64,000 nt of DNA, taken from contig CABFPE010000124.1 of the NCBI GenBank assembly GCA_900660155.1, forward strand, positions 775,200 to 839,199, in the 5' to 3' direction. Position numbers and translations under genes: made by a program. The number at the start of each line of letters is the position of its first letter. Within the stretch, counting starts at the first letter, position 1. This document shows positions 1-12,028 of the stretch, one piece after another. The notes below the pieces were generated by a model, which worked only from the letters and a program-made list of their open reading frames with translations, did no database searches and was not told the DNA's origin. This DNA is from Hofstenia miamia (lineage: Eukaryota; Xenacoelomorpha; Acoela; Hofsteniidae).

Positions 1-1
1 A

Positions 2-521
2 TTTTATAATGGAGATAATTATGTCGTGCTTCACACATACAAGTTGAGAGGCAGGTTGGCAAACGATGTGCATTTTTGGATTGGAAAGGATAGTAGCGAA
101 ATATCTCCTTGTAAAGCAGTAGAGCTTTATAATTGCCTTGAAGGAATTTCCCAGTATTTTACGGAACAGCAATATAAAGAATCTGGAAGATTCCGCAAAA
201 ATTTCCACTTCCGGTTGAAATATAAAAGAAATAAACAACAATCAAATCTAAATAGACACATAACAACACTATTCGAAATTCATCCAAGTTCAAAAAGAGA
301 GGTGCCGTTATCAATTACGAGTCTAAGCCCAGCACATGCTTATGTGCTCGATGCACCAGAAAGTATTTATGTGTGGAATGGTCTTCGAAGCATGAAGCGA
401 GATCAGCTTGCTGCTGAAGACTATGTTGAAGACATAGGAAATGATCGTCAAGTTATCAAAATACGACAGCCCTTAAGAGACGATAAAGAAACTAGTGATT
501 TCTTTCAATTACTTACTGTTG
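2..521 (+). CDS. Gelsolin/villin-family protein, internal exon (partial)
   Basis: The open frame enters from the left edge and carries two gelsolin-like repeats of an actin-severing or capping protein. The opening residues FYNGDNYVVLHTYKL match the core of gelsolin repeat 1, followed by VHFWIGKDSSE, the usual (H/Y)(Y/F)W(L/I)G strand. The LKYK motif linking repeats 1 and 2 follows, then a second repeat with HAYVLDAPESIYVWNG. The segment ends in DFFQLL, like the family's (E/D)FW..LGG. Within the family it could be gelsolin, severin, villin or flightless; the fragment cannot decide. The frame stays open to a TGA at 536-538, but a GT donor (gttg|gtaattct, near 521-522) probably ends the exon just before it. 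No downstream exon was recognised in the next 5 kb, so either the next intron is long or the gene is broken. The start codon lies outside the window. Confidence 0.85.
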
Positions 522-539
522 GTAATTCTAAATGTTGAA

Positions 540-3500
540 ATAGATATTTATAAAGTTTGTTATTAATATTAGCTGACATATTTTTAATAAATTGTATTTT
601 TTGTTTTGTTGTAATAAATTGGGCCTCAACGGTAATCAAAGTCAGGATAATTTTCAGGAGCTAATATCATAGGACTGAAATTTTGAAGAAAATATATAAG
701 TAGAACTGAGATCACCGCTAATGTTCAACTAGTGACTCAAATAAATGTTTTAATATTTTGTATAATAATATTGTATAATGGAAAATGAGCGTAATTACCC
801 AAGTAGTTATTAGTCAAGTTATGTTTATTTTTATCAAGTTAACTAGACTACTATTAATTTTCATATTTTATACCAACAAAACGACATTGCTGCTTAGTTA
901 GAAGTAATAAAATATCACTGCACAACTATACATTTAGCACTGCACAAGTCTGTTTTATCACTGCAGACTAAGAAAGGCTTACATTTAATGGCATCATTGA
1001 GTTCTCGACCTACTAAAGGTGTGATAAAAATTAAAAAATGCACACAATTTCCAAGAACCAAAATGACAAGCTTTATAAATTTAACTTAAAAATTTTGTGA
1101 AATGCAGTTTTAAAGCTGGATGAAGATTCTGTAGAACCAATGCGGACTTTTGATTCCTTAGGAATCCACACAAGCGCCCATTGATCAATAATGAAAACTT
1201 TTGGGTCAATGTATAGGTTAATTCGGGTGGAAAATTTAACCTATGGCATAGCCTTGGAAATCAGCTTAGCAAACAATAAAAAAGGAGACAGCTTTGTCAG
1301 GGTAATTATCATCGATGAAAAATTTTAAGGAATGCTAATCTACGATAACATCTGTCATGATACTACAGTGCCTACAACACGGTGAAAAATTCCAGTTCTA
1401 CTTTATCTGCTGGAGGTGTTTGTCTTAAAAGGGGTTTCTTGATTAATGAGGCTGTCATTTTATAACATTAGAATATACGATTCGACTAAAGTTTGAGTCG
1501 ACATACAACATATCTACATCAGAAGCGTCATCAGCTTTTCAAAGTGGATTGCCATTTGGCCATAATGACAATGACTAACGCCGGTTTTTTTTACAAAAGA
1601 GAAGAAATCAGAAACTTGGTCTTCTTACACTTCCACTGTTGGGAATATACGTGCAGATTTTCTTTTGATACAGGCGCACCTGTCTTATAACTAGTTTTTC
1701 TACCATTATATAAGATAATTAAAATAAAATACCATTGTTTCATAGTGAATATGCTCTCATTCTTGAATAGGTAAAATATGCTATGAATGAAAAATTTGCA
1801 ATTTTTTTACATTTATGCAACTGAAGAAACAGAAATGTTTCACCTAGTAATAGCTGTGATAACGCAATGTCGCAAAAGAATATATATTTAAATAATCATA
1901 AGATGAACACATTGGGAATTAAGAGATTAAATCATGTAACATTAGATGTTTTAAACTACGTACCCCTACTAATTTATTATTATGATTGACAATTGATATA
2001 TAATACAAAGTAATACAAAGCCATTCACAACCGTCCGATCAGGAATTTGAGGGACTCCCAACGGAGCGGCCTTTAGGCTGAATGGTGTTTAAATAAATTG
2101 AACTATTTGTTTAATATATTTCACATTTAATGCCACAATTGTTATTAATTTCCAAAAAAGCTCAAAGCTTTTAATGCAAAAGATTATCTTGAAGTTATTC
2201 TATTAAGTTTTGATTTGTTAATTCAATTGAATAATGTTATCAGTAAAGCCTATTCTGATAGTAAAATGTTGTTGAGTATATTGTTGCATTACTTTTGATC
2301 AAGCTAGTAAATGAGAAAACCATTAATACAGTGGATAAAGATAAACATAATTTTACTGAATTATTTAGAAAATTTATAAGGTTTTATATTGGCATGTAAT
2401 GGATTTCCATTGCAGTCATTTATATATCTCAAACCGATGGCGTGACTGTTGGGGCACTGATGTGAGATATTAATACGCAGATCCCAACCACCCTCTCTTC
2501 CTCCCAACCCTCCCCCACCATCGCACCATCAATTTTATGTATTAAATTTTTGCGTAACCATTTTGGTGGTTAATAGATACTTTTTACAAATTTATTTGTA
2601 ACTGCCTCCAAAAATTGTCTAAAATTGATTATTAAGGATATTTTTGGACCTAAATTTTTTCTATATTTACATAATTAATTTGTCGTTTGGTCATTTGGGT
2701 TCTCCCAAAATGCTCCAAATTCCAAACTTGGTGCTCCAAATTTATTGAAAATTGAATTTCTATTTTGCGAGGCAAAAATATTTCTTTTAAAATAGAAAAT
2801 TTGAATGTTGTACCATTTGCTTCCTTGCGATCTGTTTTCTATTTAAATTCCCCAGTGAATTTACAAAATATGTGATAGGCTACGTATTTCATGAAATAAT
2901 CATAAGAATTCCTATAAAGTATGTCTATAGCATCTATATTTCCTTTTGTTATTAGAACAAACACTGTACTAACAATATTACATTAAAAAGATTTTTGTTT
3001 ACACTACTAATTTTTTCAACTTATACTGCACTAAAATGCTAAACAATTCTTACTAAAATCTTTTTGGTTGAAGTCAAGAAGAATTTTAAAGACAATATAG
3101 AAATCAAGATATTGCATCAATATACGACTGTGATCCATTTCTTGTGTTCTTGTTGATACAGTTCAAACTTTTCAAAGCAGACGTAATTAAATTGTCTGAA
3201 AAATGGTACCTGTTGCAATGAGCACCAGTCATGTGCATTATGAAAAGAAAGTGTTAAATAAAAATGTATAGATTTGACTATATTTGTCTAATTTTTGGCA
3301 GTCGATTTATTTATGCATTTGAAAGAATACAAGAAATTACTGTGCTTAGTTATTATTTGTAAAGTTGCTTAGATGATTTACTACTATGCAGGCACTAATT
3401 TCTGCTTAGGTTTAGCGTTTGATGTTTGATTATCAGCTAAGGTATTTCTAGCAAATATCATTAACAGTTTCTACCTTTACAAATTCTTTTGACAAATTTC

Positions 3501-5190
3501 TGAAAATCAATCTAGATCAGCTAAACGCGACAATTTGTTGTTATATCAGAGAAGTGAATTCAACTGAATGTGGTGATTGATAGCACTAAGAATCCAATTT
3601 GATAATCAATAGTGTACAGTTTTTCTATTTTGTCAATAGTTGCAATAATAGAAATATCAGATTAAATCATTTTCATATTAATTAATTTAAAGAATGTTTC
3701 TCTTTGATACATAATGAAAGCATTTGTCTTAGTGTTGGAACAAAGGAGCTACAACAGAAGGTACTATAACTCCATTAAATTCAAAAAGGTAGCATTATCA
3801 AATACGTACTATATATATATATATAATTGAAAATTTGTAATTTGACAAAAGCAAAGACTTGAAAATATCTTATGAGTAACCCAACACCAGCGAGAAATAA
3901 AAAATTGTCAAAACCAACCTATTGGCAAATAGAAGAAATTGCAGTGCAGATGGTTAGTTCGCTAATTGGTCAATCTTGTCTGTTCAAGAAAAAAAATATT
4001 TAAGCATATTATTTTTGTTGTTGTAATATAATTGGATTAGATTTTTTCAATATAATTTTTACAAAAATAAAAGAACCCAAAGATTTATGGAAGTGATCCA
4101 AAAAAGAATACTCTAAAATAATGTCAATAATTGTGTAAAAGAAAGAGTTAAAATAGACTACTTAGCTTGAACTAAGGCTTTATCGAGATTGGAATTAATC
4201 ATTCTTTTCCTCTCGAATGCAATTGTGTTTGTATTAAGTATTTCGTTTCTCACAAAACTGCTACATAGCTTTATAAACTTTGTTCAAATTGCATAAAAAT
4301 TTAAGGAAATTGTTTCAACAGTTGACCTACACCTTTCAAAGTCCTTGATTCTATAAGAAATCAAAATATTGGAACTTAAATGCAAATTCAATTCAAATTA
4401 ACAGAATTCTCAGATAATTTGCAATATTTAATACTTAGCAAAATGGAAATTCTTAAGTTAATAAATTTAATAAAGTTAATGCAATTGATTAATTTAATTA
4501 TCTATAAAATAATAAATAATTCTTTTCCCAATAATTTTCACCAATCTTTATCTAGACAATAATAAAACTAATATATTGAAGAATAATACAATTTATTGGG
4601 TGCCTTGATTTTATTCAGATGTTTACTATTAATGTAAACAATCCAGTTGATTGCAGAATCAATTTCAACGATAATCACAATTCAATTGGCATTGAACAGG
4701 ATAGGATTCAATTTCTTACAATTTGGTGGATTTTTGAGGGGTTGTTAATATTAGTAGATTGGAAAACGGTTTGGAAGTTCCTTAATATGATCTTTTTTCT
4801 TAGCTACTTGAATTGAAAGTAGGATTTTATTGATCCCATTCACACACGTAGTCTAAATCATATATCAGCCCCATGAACTTTCCCAAGTTGTCCAACGGCA
4901 TGTTGGTCAAAATTGTCAAAATATGCTGAAATCTGTGGTCTCAGACCAAGCAGCTCTGAAAAACAGAAGGTGACACGGAAATATTTTAGAAAAAATATGT
5001 AGGTAGGAAGTGTTTTAAAGTTTTCTATAAATGCTTTAAAAATTACATATAAATAAAGCTAAATTGTTTCATTGAAATTGAAGAAATCGCCTTACATTCA
5101 TAAAAAGATACAAAATTTACTACATTTAGATGAAGAACGAAGCTTCTAAACTACTCGTTGTGATGTATTTGACTTAGAACGTTTCTGCTT
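540..5190. other. AT-rich stretch with no recognisable gene
   Basis: No open frame here shows a domain, motif or splice structure I can support. Short frames at 1493-1690, 4380-4562 and 4619-4816 are AT-biased and lack recognisable motifs. Around 1140-1690 the frames look like broken coding sequence, possibly an old transposon, but I cannot name a family. A short (TA)n run lies near 3811-3825. Part of the interval may be intron of the gelsolin gene at the left edge. Confidence 0.5.
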
Positions 5191-5394
5191 TATAAAATAA
5201 ATGAATAAATAACTAAATTCTTCTTCGAAAAAGTCCACCAAAAAGGTATATTTCAAACGGGATAACAGTCACACTAACAGACTTGATTGAGCTGCTCGAT
5301 CTACACAATACATTTATATCTGTTGGACGTACGATACTAATGATGTAACCATGATACCTTAATCTAATGTAGCTCATAATATGAAGGAATAAGT

Positions 5395-6830
5395 TCATTT
5401 ATATTTGAGATGAGTGGAGTTCAAGAATTCAATTAGAGCAGACACAACTGTTTTGTCAGCAAGGAGTACATTAACACTCTGAAAAGGAATGCCACAGGAT
5501 CTACACACTGAAACAAGTTTCTTTCTTTCAAGGTTATAAATAGGGCAGCGAAAAATGACGTGTGCAGCTGTTTCCAATTCTATACAGTGAGAAGAACAGA
5601 AGCCAGTCCCACCATCAATATGTCTGATGAATGCACGCATTTGTCCGAGACCGGTTTGAACTTGGGTTAAGGTATTGGAAGTATTAAGATGCAGATTTTG
5701 GAGATAATCAAAATTCCACAGAAATTTGCTTTCAATGAAAACTTTCTTGGCACTTATAACTAATGTGTTGCGTTCAGAGTTCAAGAGAGGATTGTGATCT
5801 GTAAAAATGATTGGTAATGAGTACAGATTATACTTACCTGAGTGCTGTATCATGAGATCGTCAATGATTGGAGTTAGCATAGGGAGTGAGATGACTTCGT
5901 TAGTGCCACTTGTTCGTAGTGCTCTGGTAATGCGAATGGCCATACGTCTTTTCAGTGATATCAACTTCTTCTGAACATAGTTGATTTTCAATCTATGTCC
6001 CCAAATAACTAATGTATATACGACTTTCGGAAAGATGACCGCATTGTGCATAATTCTCAGATTAGAAGAAGATGCCCCATATCTCGAGTTTGATATGCTA
6101 GAAATCTTCCAATATACTGATTACATACGGATAAGATTTTTGTTAGGTGTTCATTAAAATTGAGTTTTCGATCGAAAGTTAAGCCCAAGGTTTTAACATT
6201 ATCAGTCAGAATTTTACCTTGAGGTTTATCAATAAAGGTCGTATCAATGGAATTATTAAATTTTCCAATAGACATTGCTTGGGTTTTAGAGAGATTCAAC
6301 ATTAAACAATTATCAGTAGACCATGTCTCTATCAATTGACAGATTTGCAATGCTGATAAGCGAGCAAGATCAGGACAGTCTACTTGTATTGTAGCATTAA
6401 TATCATCAGCATAGGCAACACATTGACATAGTTTTGAAAGACGAATTAAAACAGGGTCGATACATACCTTCCACAGAGAGGGACTCAGGCATCCCCATTG
6501 AGGAGTACCACAGTTAGGATTGAGTATAATATTTTGAAATTGATTACAAATAATCGATCACCGATGGAGGAGATAAAAGGCTTCTAACAATTGAGACAAC
6601 ATATGCTTGAACATTATGCGATAAAAGAGTTTCGATAATTCTCTTTGGAGGGGCTCGGTCAAAAGCTGCTGTAAATTCAAAAGACATTAAAAGTGATCGT
6701 CGGTTTTTCACGCTGCTGTATATTTCTAGTAAGCGGTTTCTGTTGACTTGTTCTTAGTGAAGCCATGTTGCGAGCTATTAAGCCATGACAGGTTCAGTCT
6801 CCTCTCGATAATTTTTTTATGCATTCGTGT
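5395..6830 (-). mobile_element. Decayed LINE, R1/I-like reverse transcriptase, 5'-truncated
   Basis: Read on the minus strand, the block holds a reverse transcriptase in broken frames. In order come FEFTAAFDRAPP (the first catalytic Asp region, near 6650), AYADDI (the catalytic YADD box, near 6400), a thumb segment with WSTDNCLMLNLSKTQAMSIG, and a long C-terminal frame (5395-6051). The C-terminal frame ends in a zinc-knuckle-like C-x3-H-C...H...C motif (FCSSHC, then AAHVIFRCPIY). This tail is typical of the R1/I/LOA side of the LINE tree. The frame breaks at least three times between 6051 and 6830, and no endonuclease domain is seen upstream, so this is a dead 5'-truncated copy. Its 3' UTR probably lies just below 5395. 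Confidence 0.7.
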
Positions 6831-7242
6831 ATTTTGTTAATTCTATATCAAGAATAAATATATATTTTTTAACTTCAATTTTGTAAATTGTTATTCAAAC
6901 TACAAGTAATTTTAAGTTATTTTACCAATCATTCTACATTATTCAGCATTCTTCCTTTTGCTGGATAGGAGACAAGATACTGAAAAGAGCCTTTCAAAGG
7001 GGCTGAGCAGGCTGGTATTGAAAGAATTAAGTTTTTACAAGTACTGCGTATATTTTAAAATTTCGCGTAAGTAGGTGGTTACGGTATTTTAGGCCAAATA
7101 CTCGTGTGTTTTATCGTGTATTGTGAACAACACACTGTTCATATAGCAAATTAATTTCAATTAATTGACTCACAATTTAAGCCAGCATCTGCGTAATTTT
7201 CCGTGATGTCAAAGCATTATGACAACAAATGACTTTGTTTGA

Positions 7243-7620
7243 ATGACTACAGCTGGTTTTGATAAACATGAGGCTGGGTATATGCTATTTGATAATTCAG
7301 ATGATGAGAAGGAATGCGACATCGTGGCAACCGAAACTGAATTCTTGCATGAACGGAAGTGCCCGACTACAAATCCCTGGCTACAATTTGACGCGGAAGT
7401 GAATAACTTAAAGTCTGGAATAGCCATTCAAAGCAATTTCATCAATTTTTTTGCTTAACTATTTATCCCAGTGTCCAAGAATGAAGATGAAACGATTGCA
7501 TCTGTTGCTACTAGTACCATCACAGCCAAACAAAGCTGATTGTTAGAAGACAACGCCAACAACTTTTTGGTATTATCTGACAAAAGCGACTTACTTGAAT
7601 TTTCTATAGTTTTTGTTAAT
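7243..7620 (+). mobile_element. hAT transposase C-terminal remnant (ZBED1-like)
   Basis: The frame at 7243-7458 reads TTNPWLQFDAEVN. After two stops the same stretch continues as IPVSKNEDETIASVA, TITAKQS, LLEDNANNFLVL and SDKSDLLEF. This follows the hAT dimerisation tail, where P.S...E..F..A, T.KRS.L and DN.N.LVFL occur in this order. The typical Arg and Phe positions are eroded and stops interrupt it, so it is a fossil. I see no terminal repeats or target duplication around it. Family assignment rests on the C-terminal pattern alone. Confidence 0.45.
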
Positions 7621-7952
7621 TGTGTTATAGGTTAGTTATTAACACATTACTTGTTATAAATTGAAATTAAGGACATTCGGGCAGGTACGGACAAAAGTTT
7701 TTAGGTACAGGCAGGGCTTCTGCAAATAAGGGTGGATACGAGTACCTATGAACCTCTTACAGGCCAGTACACTTATAAAAATATCTTACATACACAATCC
7801 TACATCTACACTGCATTCACGTGTTGACCACCCTCTCAAACAAGCAAAATGGATCATGAAGATAGTCAAAAGAGAATGACCGGCAAGTGAAAACGATGGA
7901 AAGTTGAAAGGTTTTAAAATATTGTAAGCCTCTGAACAAACAACAAAATTCT

Positions 7953-7955
<3 letters not shown>

Positions 7956-7991
<36 letters not shown>
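7956..7991. repeat. (TA)n microsatellite
   Basis: An uninterrupted AT dinucleotide run of about 36 bp, seen directly. Confidence 0.95.
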
Positions 7992-7995
<4 letters not shown>

Positions 7996-9593
7996 TGACT
8001 TATATTACCACTTAAATGACACAAACAAAAAATACCTAAAATTTTACAAAATACAATGAATTAACCAAAGTTGAGTTTCTATGCTACTTTGAAAAGCATG
8101 AAGATGACCTCATGCTACTTTATATAAAGTGAAATAAAAACGCGATATTTACTGCAGTCACAAGATAAGAACAAGGAACATATGTTGTTAACATCAAAGT
8201 TAGATTTAGACGTAATTTGAAATATCTTGCTCTTCTAAATACATCGATGCTAGTATTGATTATGATAAAGTTTGCTAAATGAATCACTCCGTAAAAAGAG
8301 TTTGATGAATATATATATATATAACATGTAAGAAACAATAACAATGAAACTCATTAGAGATGACATTTTTTTCGTAAATACAGAAAACACTTTTAAATTT
8401 TTGAAAATTTTGCTGTTTATGATATACTATATATTCCAGCAAAAAAATGATTTGCAATAAACTGGGTACAAAATATATTTTTAACCCATGCCTTTGTTGT
8501 GTTTTATTGAAATTTATGTTGTTATTGACGCTTTAAGTGTAGTACATGTATTAGCAAATTATAAATTATGGTAACATTACGTAAAGTGAAATTCAAAAGT
8601 GCAGAAATTGTATATTTAATAAAGAATTGTATAAGTATTGTAAGTCGATTTATAATGAAGTTCGTTATTTTTTAAATATTTCATAAATCTAATGATTTAT
8701 ACTTTGTAATTATTTCAACCTTGCGCTATTTATTAATTTTTAACTCAAAATTACATTTACAATTACGTCATAAAATTCTCTTCCAAAAAGACACGTTACT
8801 GTAATGTATACTACCATTTTTTTGTCAATTTTGTCAAAATTATATTATATGTATCCCTTATACATAACTTTAGGTTCTAATACTTTAGTGGAGAATCTTA
8901 AAATATTATTAAGTCATCAAATAATGAAGAATATAAATAAGATTTAAATATTATATTGTGAGCAATCACTCTGTTACATACATTCTTTTTTCAAATCCAA
9001 ATGAAAAGAACAAAGCAATAGAAAGAACTTTGTGAATGAGATAAAGTTTTATTGAAATTGCTCAGAAAAGAATTAACAAGTTAAAAATTGTTTGTGTCCT
9101 CACGAAACCGTTTAAATGAAGTGATTTATTATTTGAGAAAACAACAACTTTGTTAGAAAATAATTACGCAAGAATTTTTATTAGAGACATTCAACGCGTT
9201 CTTAGGCAATTCATTATAAAATATTTTCAACTTAGGTTGCTTATAACGCATACATAAAACATTTTTATCATAGCAAATTGTAGTGGTAGTTGGGTTGCAT
9301 TTGATAACTAAGCCGAAACTATTTTGACCCAAAAAATTACGATTTTTTGACATAACGATTGTTCAATATCATTTTATTTTGATTTTAAAGTAAAGACTGA
9401 GGATTAAGGGAAAAAAATTTTTATTACCTATTTATCAGTACAGTGCTAAAGACGAAAGATAATGTATTTCCCCAAGTCTTAGGACAGAAAGATGCGATCT
9501 TTGCAAAACATTTTCTTCAGAAGAGAGAGGCTTCTTTTAACTAGAGAGAATCTTCTTTTAATTGAACATGCACGACTGTAATTTTGCAAAAAA
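7992..9593. other. No recognisable gene
   Basis: AT-rich sequence with frequent stops in all frames. Two frames of about 70 codons (8120-8344 and 9153-9353, minus) show no domain or codon pattern that separates them from background. Confidence 0.5.
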
Positions 9594-9601
9594 GTCTGAA
9601 C

Positions 9602-10368
9602 TGGGGATTGCAATCCCAACCCCGATTTTCCAAATCCTGGCTATTGAGGATTTATCCCGGGATTTTAATTTAACAAATTAATCACAAAAAACACTAAGTA
9701 AATGTAGGCTACATACATATATATGCTACATTATATGGCGGTTTGTTACTGAGGATTGTAGTTCTAGTTTAATTTAGAGTGATCTTACTAAAAGCACTCA
9801 ACCTAAGACCTGCAAGTAGAATTTTTCGATCATCACAAAATTTAACCGGAGCTAGATGGTAGATTGCACATTAGTTAACGCATTGAGAATTCTCTATGCT
9901 TTCATGCTAAGTAATCTAGGGCTTATACATGTAGCTAGGTCTATTTGCAATCTTCGTTCAGATAGATTTAGACTACACGACATAATAAATTGTTTAGTTA
10001 TTACCATCAAGAACGATGTATGATTAGGAATATACATGTATTTATGAATATGTTTATAACAATCAATAAAATAATCATTACAGTACAGTAGTACATCAAA
10101 TTGAGAACCGCTATGAGAATTCTAACAAACTAATTTAGATTCTTAGAAATTTTTGTTATGATTCTAACAACAATAATTTCGACACTTCACTCAGTGTACT
10201 GAATGTTTGTTTAGAGAAAACGCAATATTAATATTTACTACAAGAATTCTGAAATGAGGCCAATAAAATCATAATTTAAATTCCCAGGATCCCGCACCGT
10301 CTAGTCCCGGGATTTCAATATCGTAAAATGTATAAAAATATCCCGGGATCCCGGGATTGCAATCCCTA
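9602..10368. mobile_element. Non-autonomous hAT-type element (MITE) with 8-bp target duplication
   Basis: The 767-bp element is bounded by inverted repeats: TGGGGATTGCAATCCC at the left, and at the right a sequence whose complement begins TAGGGATTGCAATCCC. It is flanked by an 8-bp near-perfect direct duplication, GTCTGAAC (9594-9601) and GTCTGGAC (10369-10376). Eight-bp target duplications with TAGGG-like termini are characteristic of hAT transposons. The right terminus carries a nested palindrome, cccgggatcccgggat. No transposase frame is visible inside, so it depends on another element for movement. Confidence 0.75.
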
Positions 10369-10988
10369 GTCTGGACTGATTTCTGGCATAGCACATTTGA
10401 CTATATTGAGCAAATCGTTTTGTTTGATTCTTGGTTAGATACAATCCCAAAGTTCACATCGATCTTCTTTGAACTCAAGGTAATGCAAGTCGTGGTATGC
10501 TTAGATCATAGAATATTTGAGGGATTCTATTTTGGTAATTAGTCCCAAAAGACCACTGTAACACCGAAAAATCTACTACAGTTACAGTTCTAAATCTACG
10601 TCTTGACTGCTGCTTTGACAAGAAGTGTTAATTCCCCATAATCTTGCAACGACAGCACTATATGTTAGACATCTGAGAGATAATGGACATAGTATCCGAT
10701 GACAGCTCCCAGCCATGTACCCCATCTTGTGAGCATTGGAATAGATGGATTACGATGCTCTTCACCGTCGCAGCCTTTAAATTGGCCACCAGTTTAACAA
10801 CAGCTTTGTATTTACTCCTCATAATCTCAGTACAATTATGGCGTAAATGCGTCACGCATGTCAAATGTCGAGTAAAAGTTCCTAAACATTTACCATATAT
10901 GCAGCAGCGTCAGAGAGTAGCAAAAGAATGTCCTTAGCTATCTTAAATTTTTTCAATTCGTCATCAATGTCCTGGGCCATCTAGCTTT

Positions 10989-11140
10989 ACACAGACTAGC
11001 GCAAAGGGAATTGTCAACTTATGTGTGTGAAAATATTATATTGATCCTAGTTTCTTACCATTTAACACAGACTAGCGCAAAGGGAATTGTCAACTTATGT
11101 GTGTGAAAATATTATATTGATCCTAGTTTCTTACCATTTA
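10989..11140 (+). repeat. Tandem duplication, 76-bp unit, two identical copies
   Basis: The unit beginning acacagactagcgcaaaggg occurs at 10989 and again at 11065, immediately adjacent and without visible differences. It is either a recent tandem duplication or an assembly slip. No gene is involved. Confidence 0.9.
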
Positions 11141-11247
11141 GTTTTTGGCAATGATTAATGGACTCCCCTAAGGGCTGCAGGTACATATAATGAATGCAGC
11201 TTCCATTTCCGTTTGTGCCTCAAGGATTAAGCTCACTTCAATTTACT

Positions 11248-11675
11248 CGTTTAAATTCAAAAACATTAAAATTGAATATTAGCCATGTCCTGTGATCATA
11301 GCTTAATAAAAATCAATCAAACGCCATCTTGTGTGGATAAAAAACGGACGCCTGCTGTGTTTAACTAAATAAGAAACTGCTAAAACGTACGGATAATGAT
11401 AAAATAATAAACTAGCTGATTACTAAAAATTCGTGCACAAAATTTGTAGATAAGAATTTCATATATATATTTATTTATAATAAATTGTACGGTTACGTGC
11501 AATTTCTTGACTTTTTGATGCAGTTTTACAAAGTTGGCTTGCTTATTGATGATATCACGACGTTTTAGGCTTTCGGTTGGATTCAAAGGTGGTCGTTGCC
11601 GCAATCTAAACGAATGGCTATCATTCTCCACAAAGTAGTTGTAAATTTTAAAAATTAGTAGACTTCTGTCTTGGA
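11248..11675 (-). pseudogene. Duplicated pseudo-exon of the WW-PH-Ig gene
   Basis: This block is a diverged copy of 25400-25830, the penultimate coding exon of the large minus-strand gene with its intron flanks. On the minus strand it reads SHSFRLRQRPPLNPTESLK then RRDIINKQANFVKL, against RSFRLREGPPLNPAESLE and RLDIINKQAQLGKL in the real exon. The similarity extends into both introns, so this is a DNA-level duplication and not a retrocopy. It sits about 13 kb beyond the gene's stop codon, so it is probably not spliced into the gene. A short (TA)-rich insertion lies in the intron part near 11460. Confidence 0.75.
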
Positions 11676-11846
11676 TAACTACAATCAAACTGTAGAGCGA
11701 TCATTGCAGTGCATAAAATTTTTCATCTGTTAGGAAAAACGAAGAGATAGAGCTTTTATATTTTCTCGATATCTGTCAAGTGTATCTCTAATAGGCTTAA
11801 ATATATTACAAATTCACACAGACCCTGTTGATGTTTTTTTCAAAGC

Positions 11847-11848
<2 letters not shown>

Positions 11849-11878
<30 letters not shown>
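11849..11878. repeat. (TA)n microsatellite
   Basis: An AT dinucleotide run of about 30 bp, seen directly. Confidence 0.9.
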
Positions 11879-11881
<3 letters not shown>

Positions 11882-12028
11882 GAAATAATCTTGAACTGAT
11901 CTTGGCTCATGTAATCAATAAAGAAACCCGATCCATATCGATTACTTCAAAAGCACTATACATTTATATTTTTGGAAAATCTCCTCATATAATAAAAGCA
12001 TCACTAATAAAATCTAATTGCTGAAGCA

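Noticed and set aside
1140-1690. Broken frames suggestive of an old transposase (piggyBac considered)
   Set aside because: No catalytic block or Cys-rich tail could be matched; too degraded to assign.
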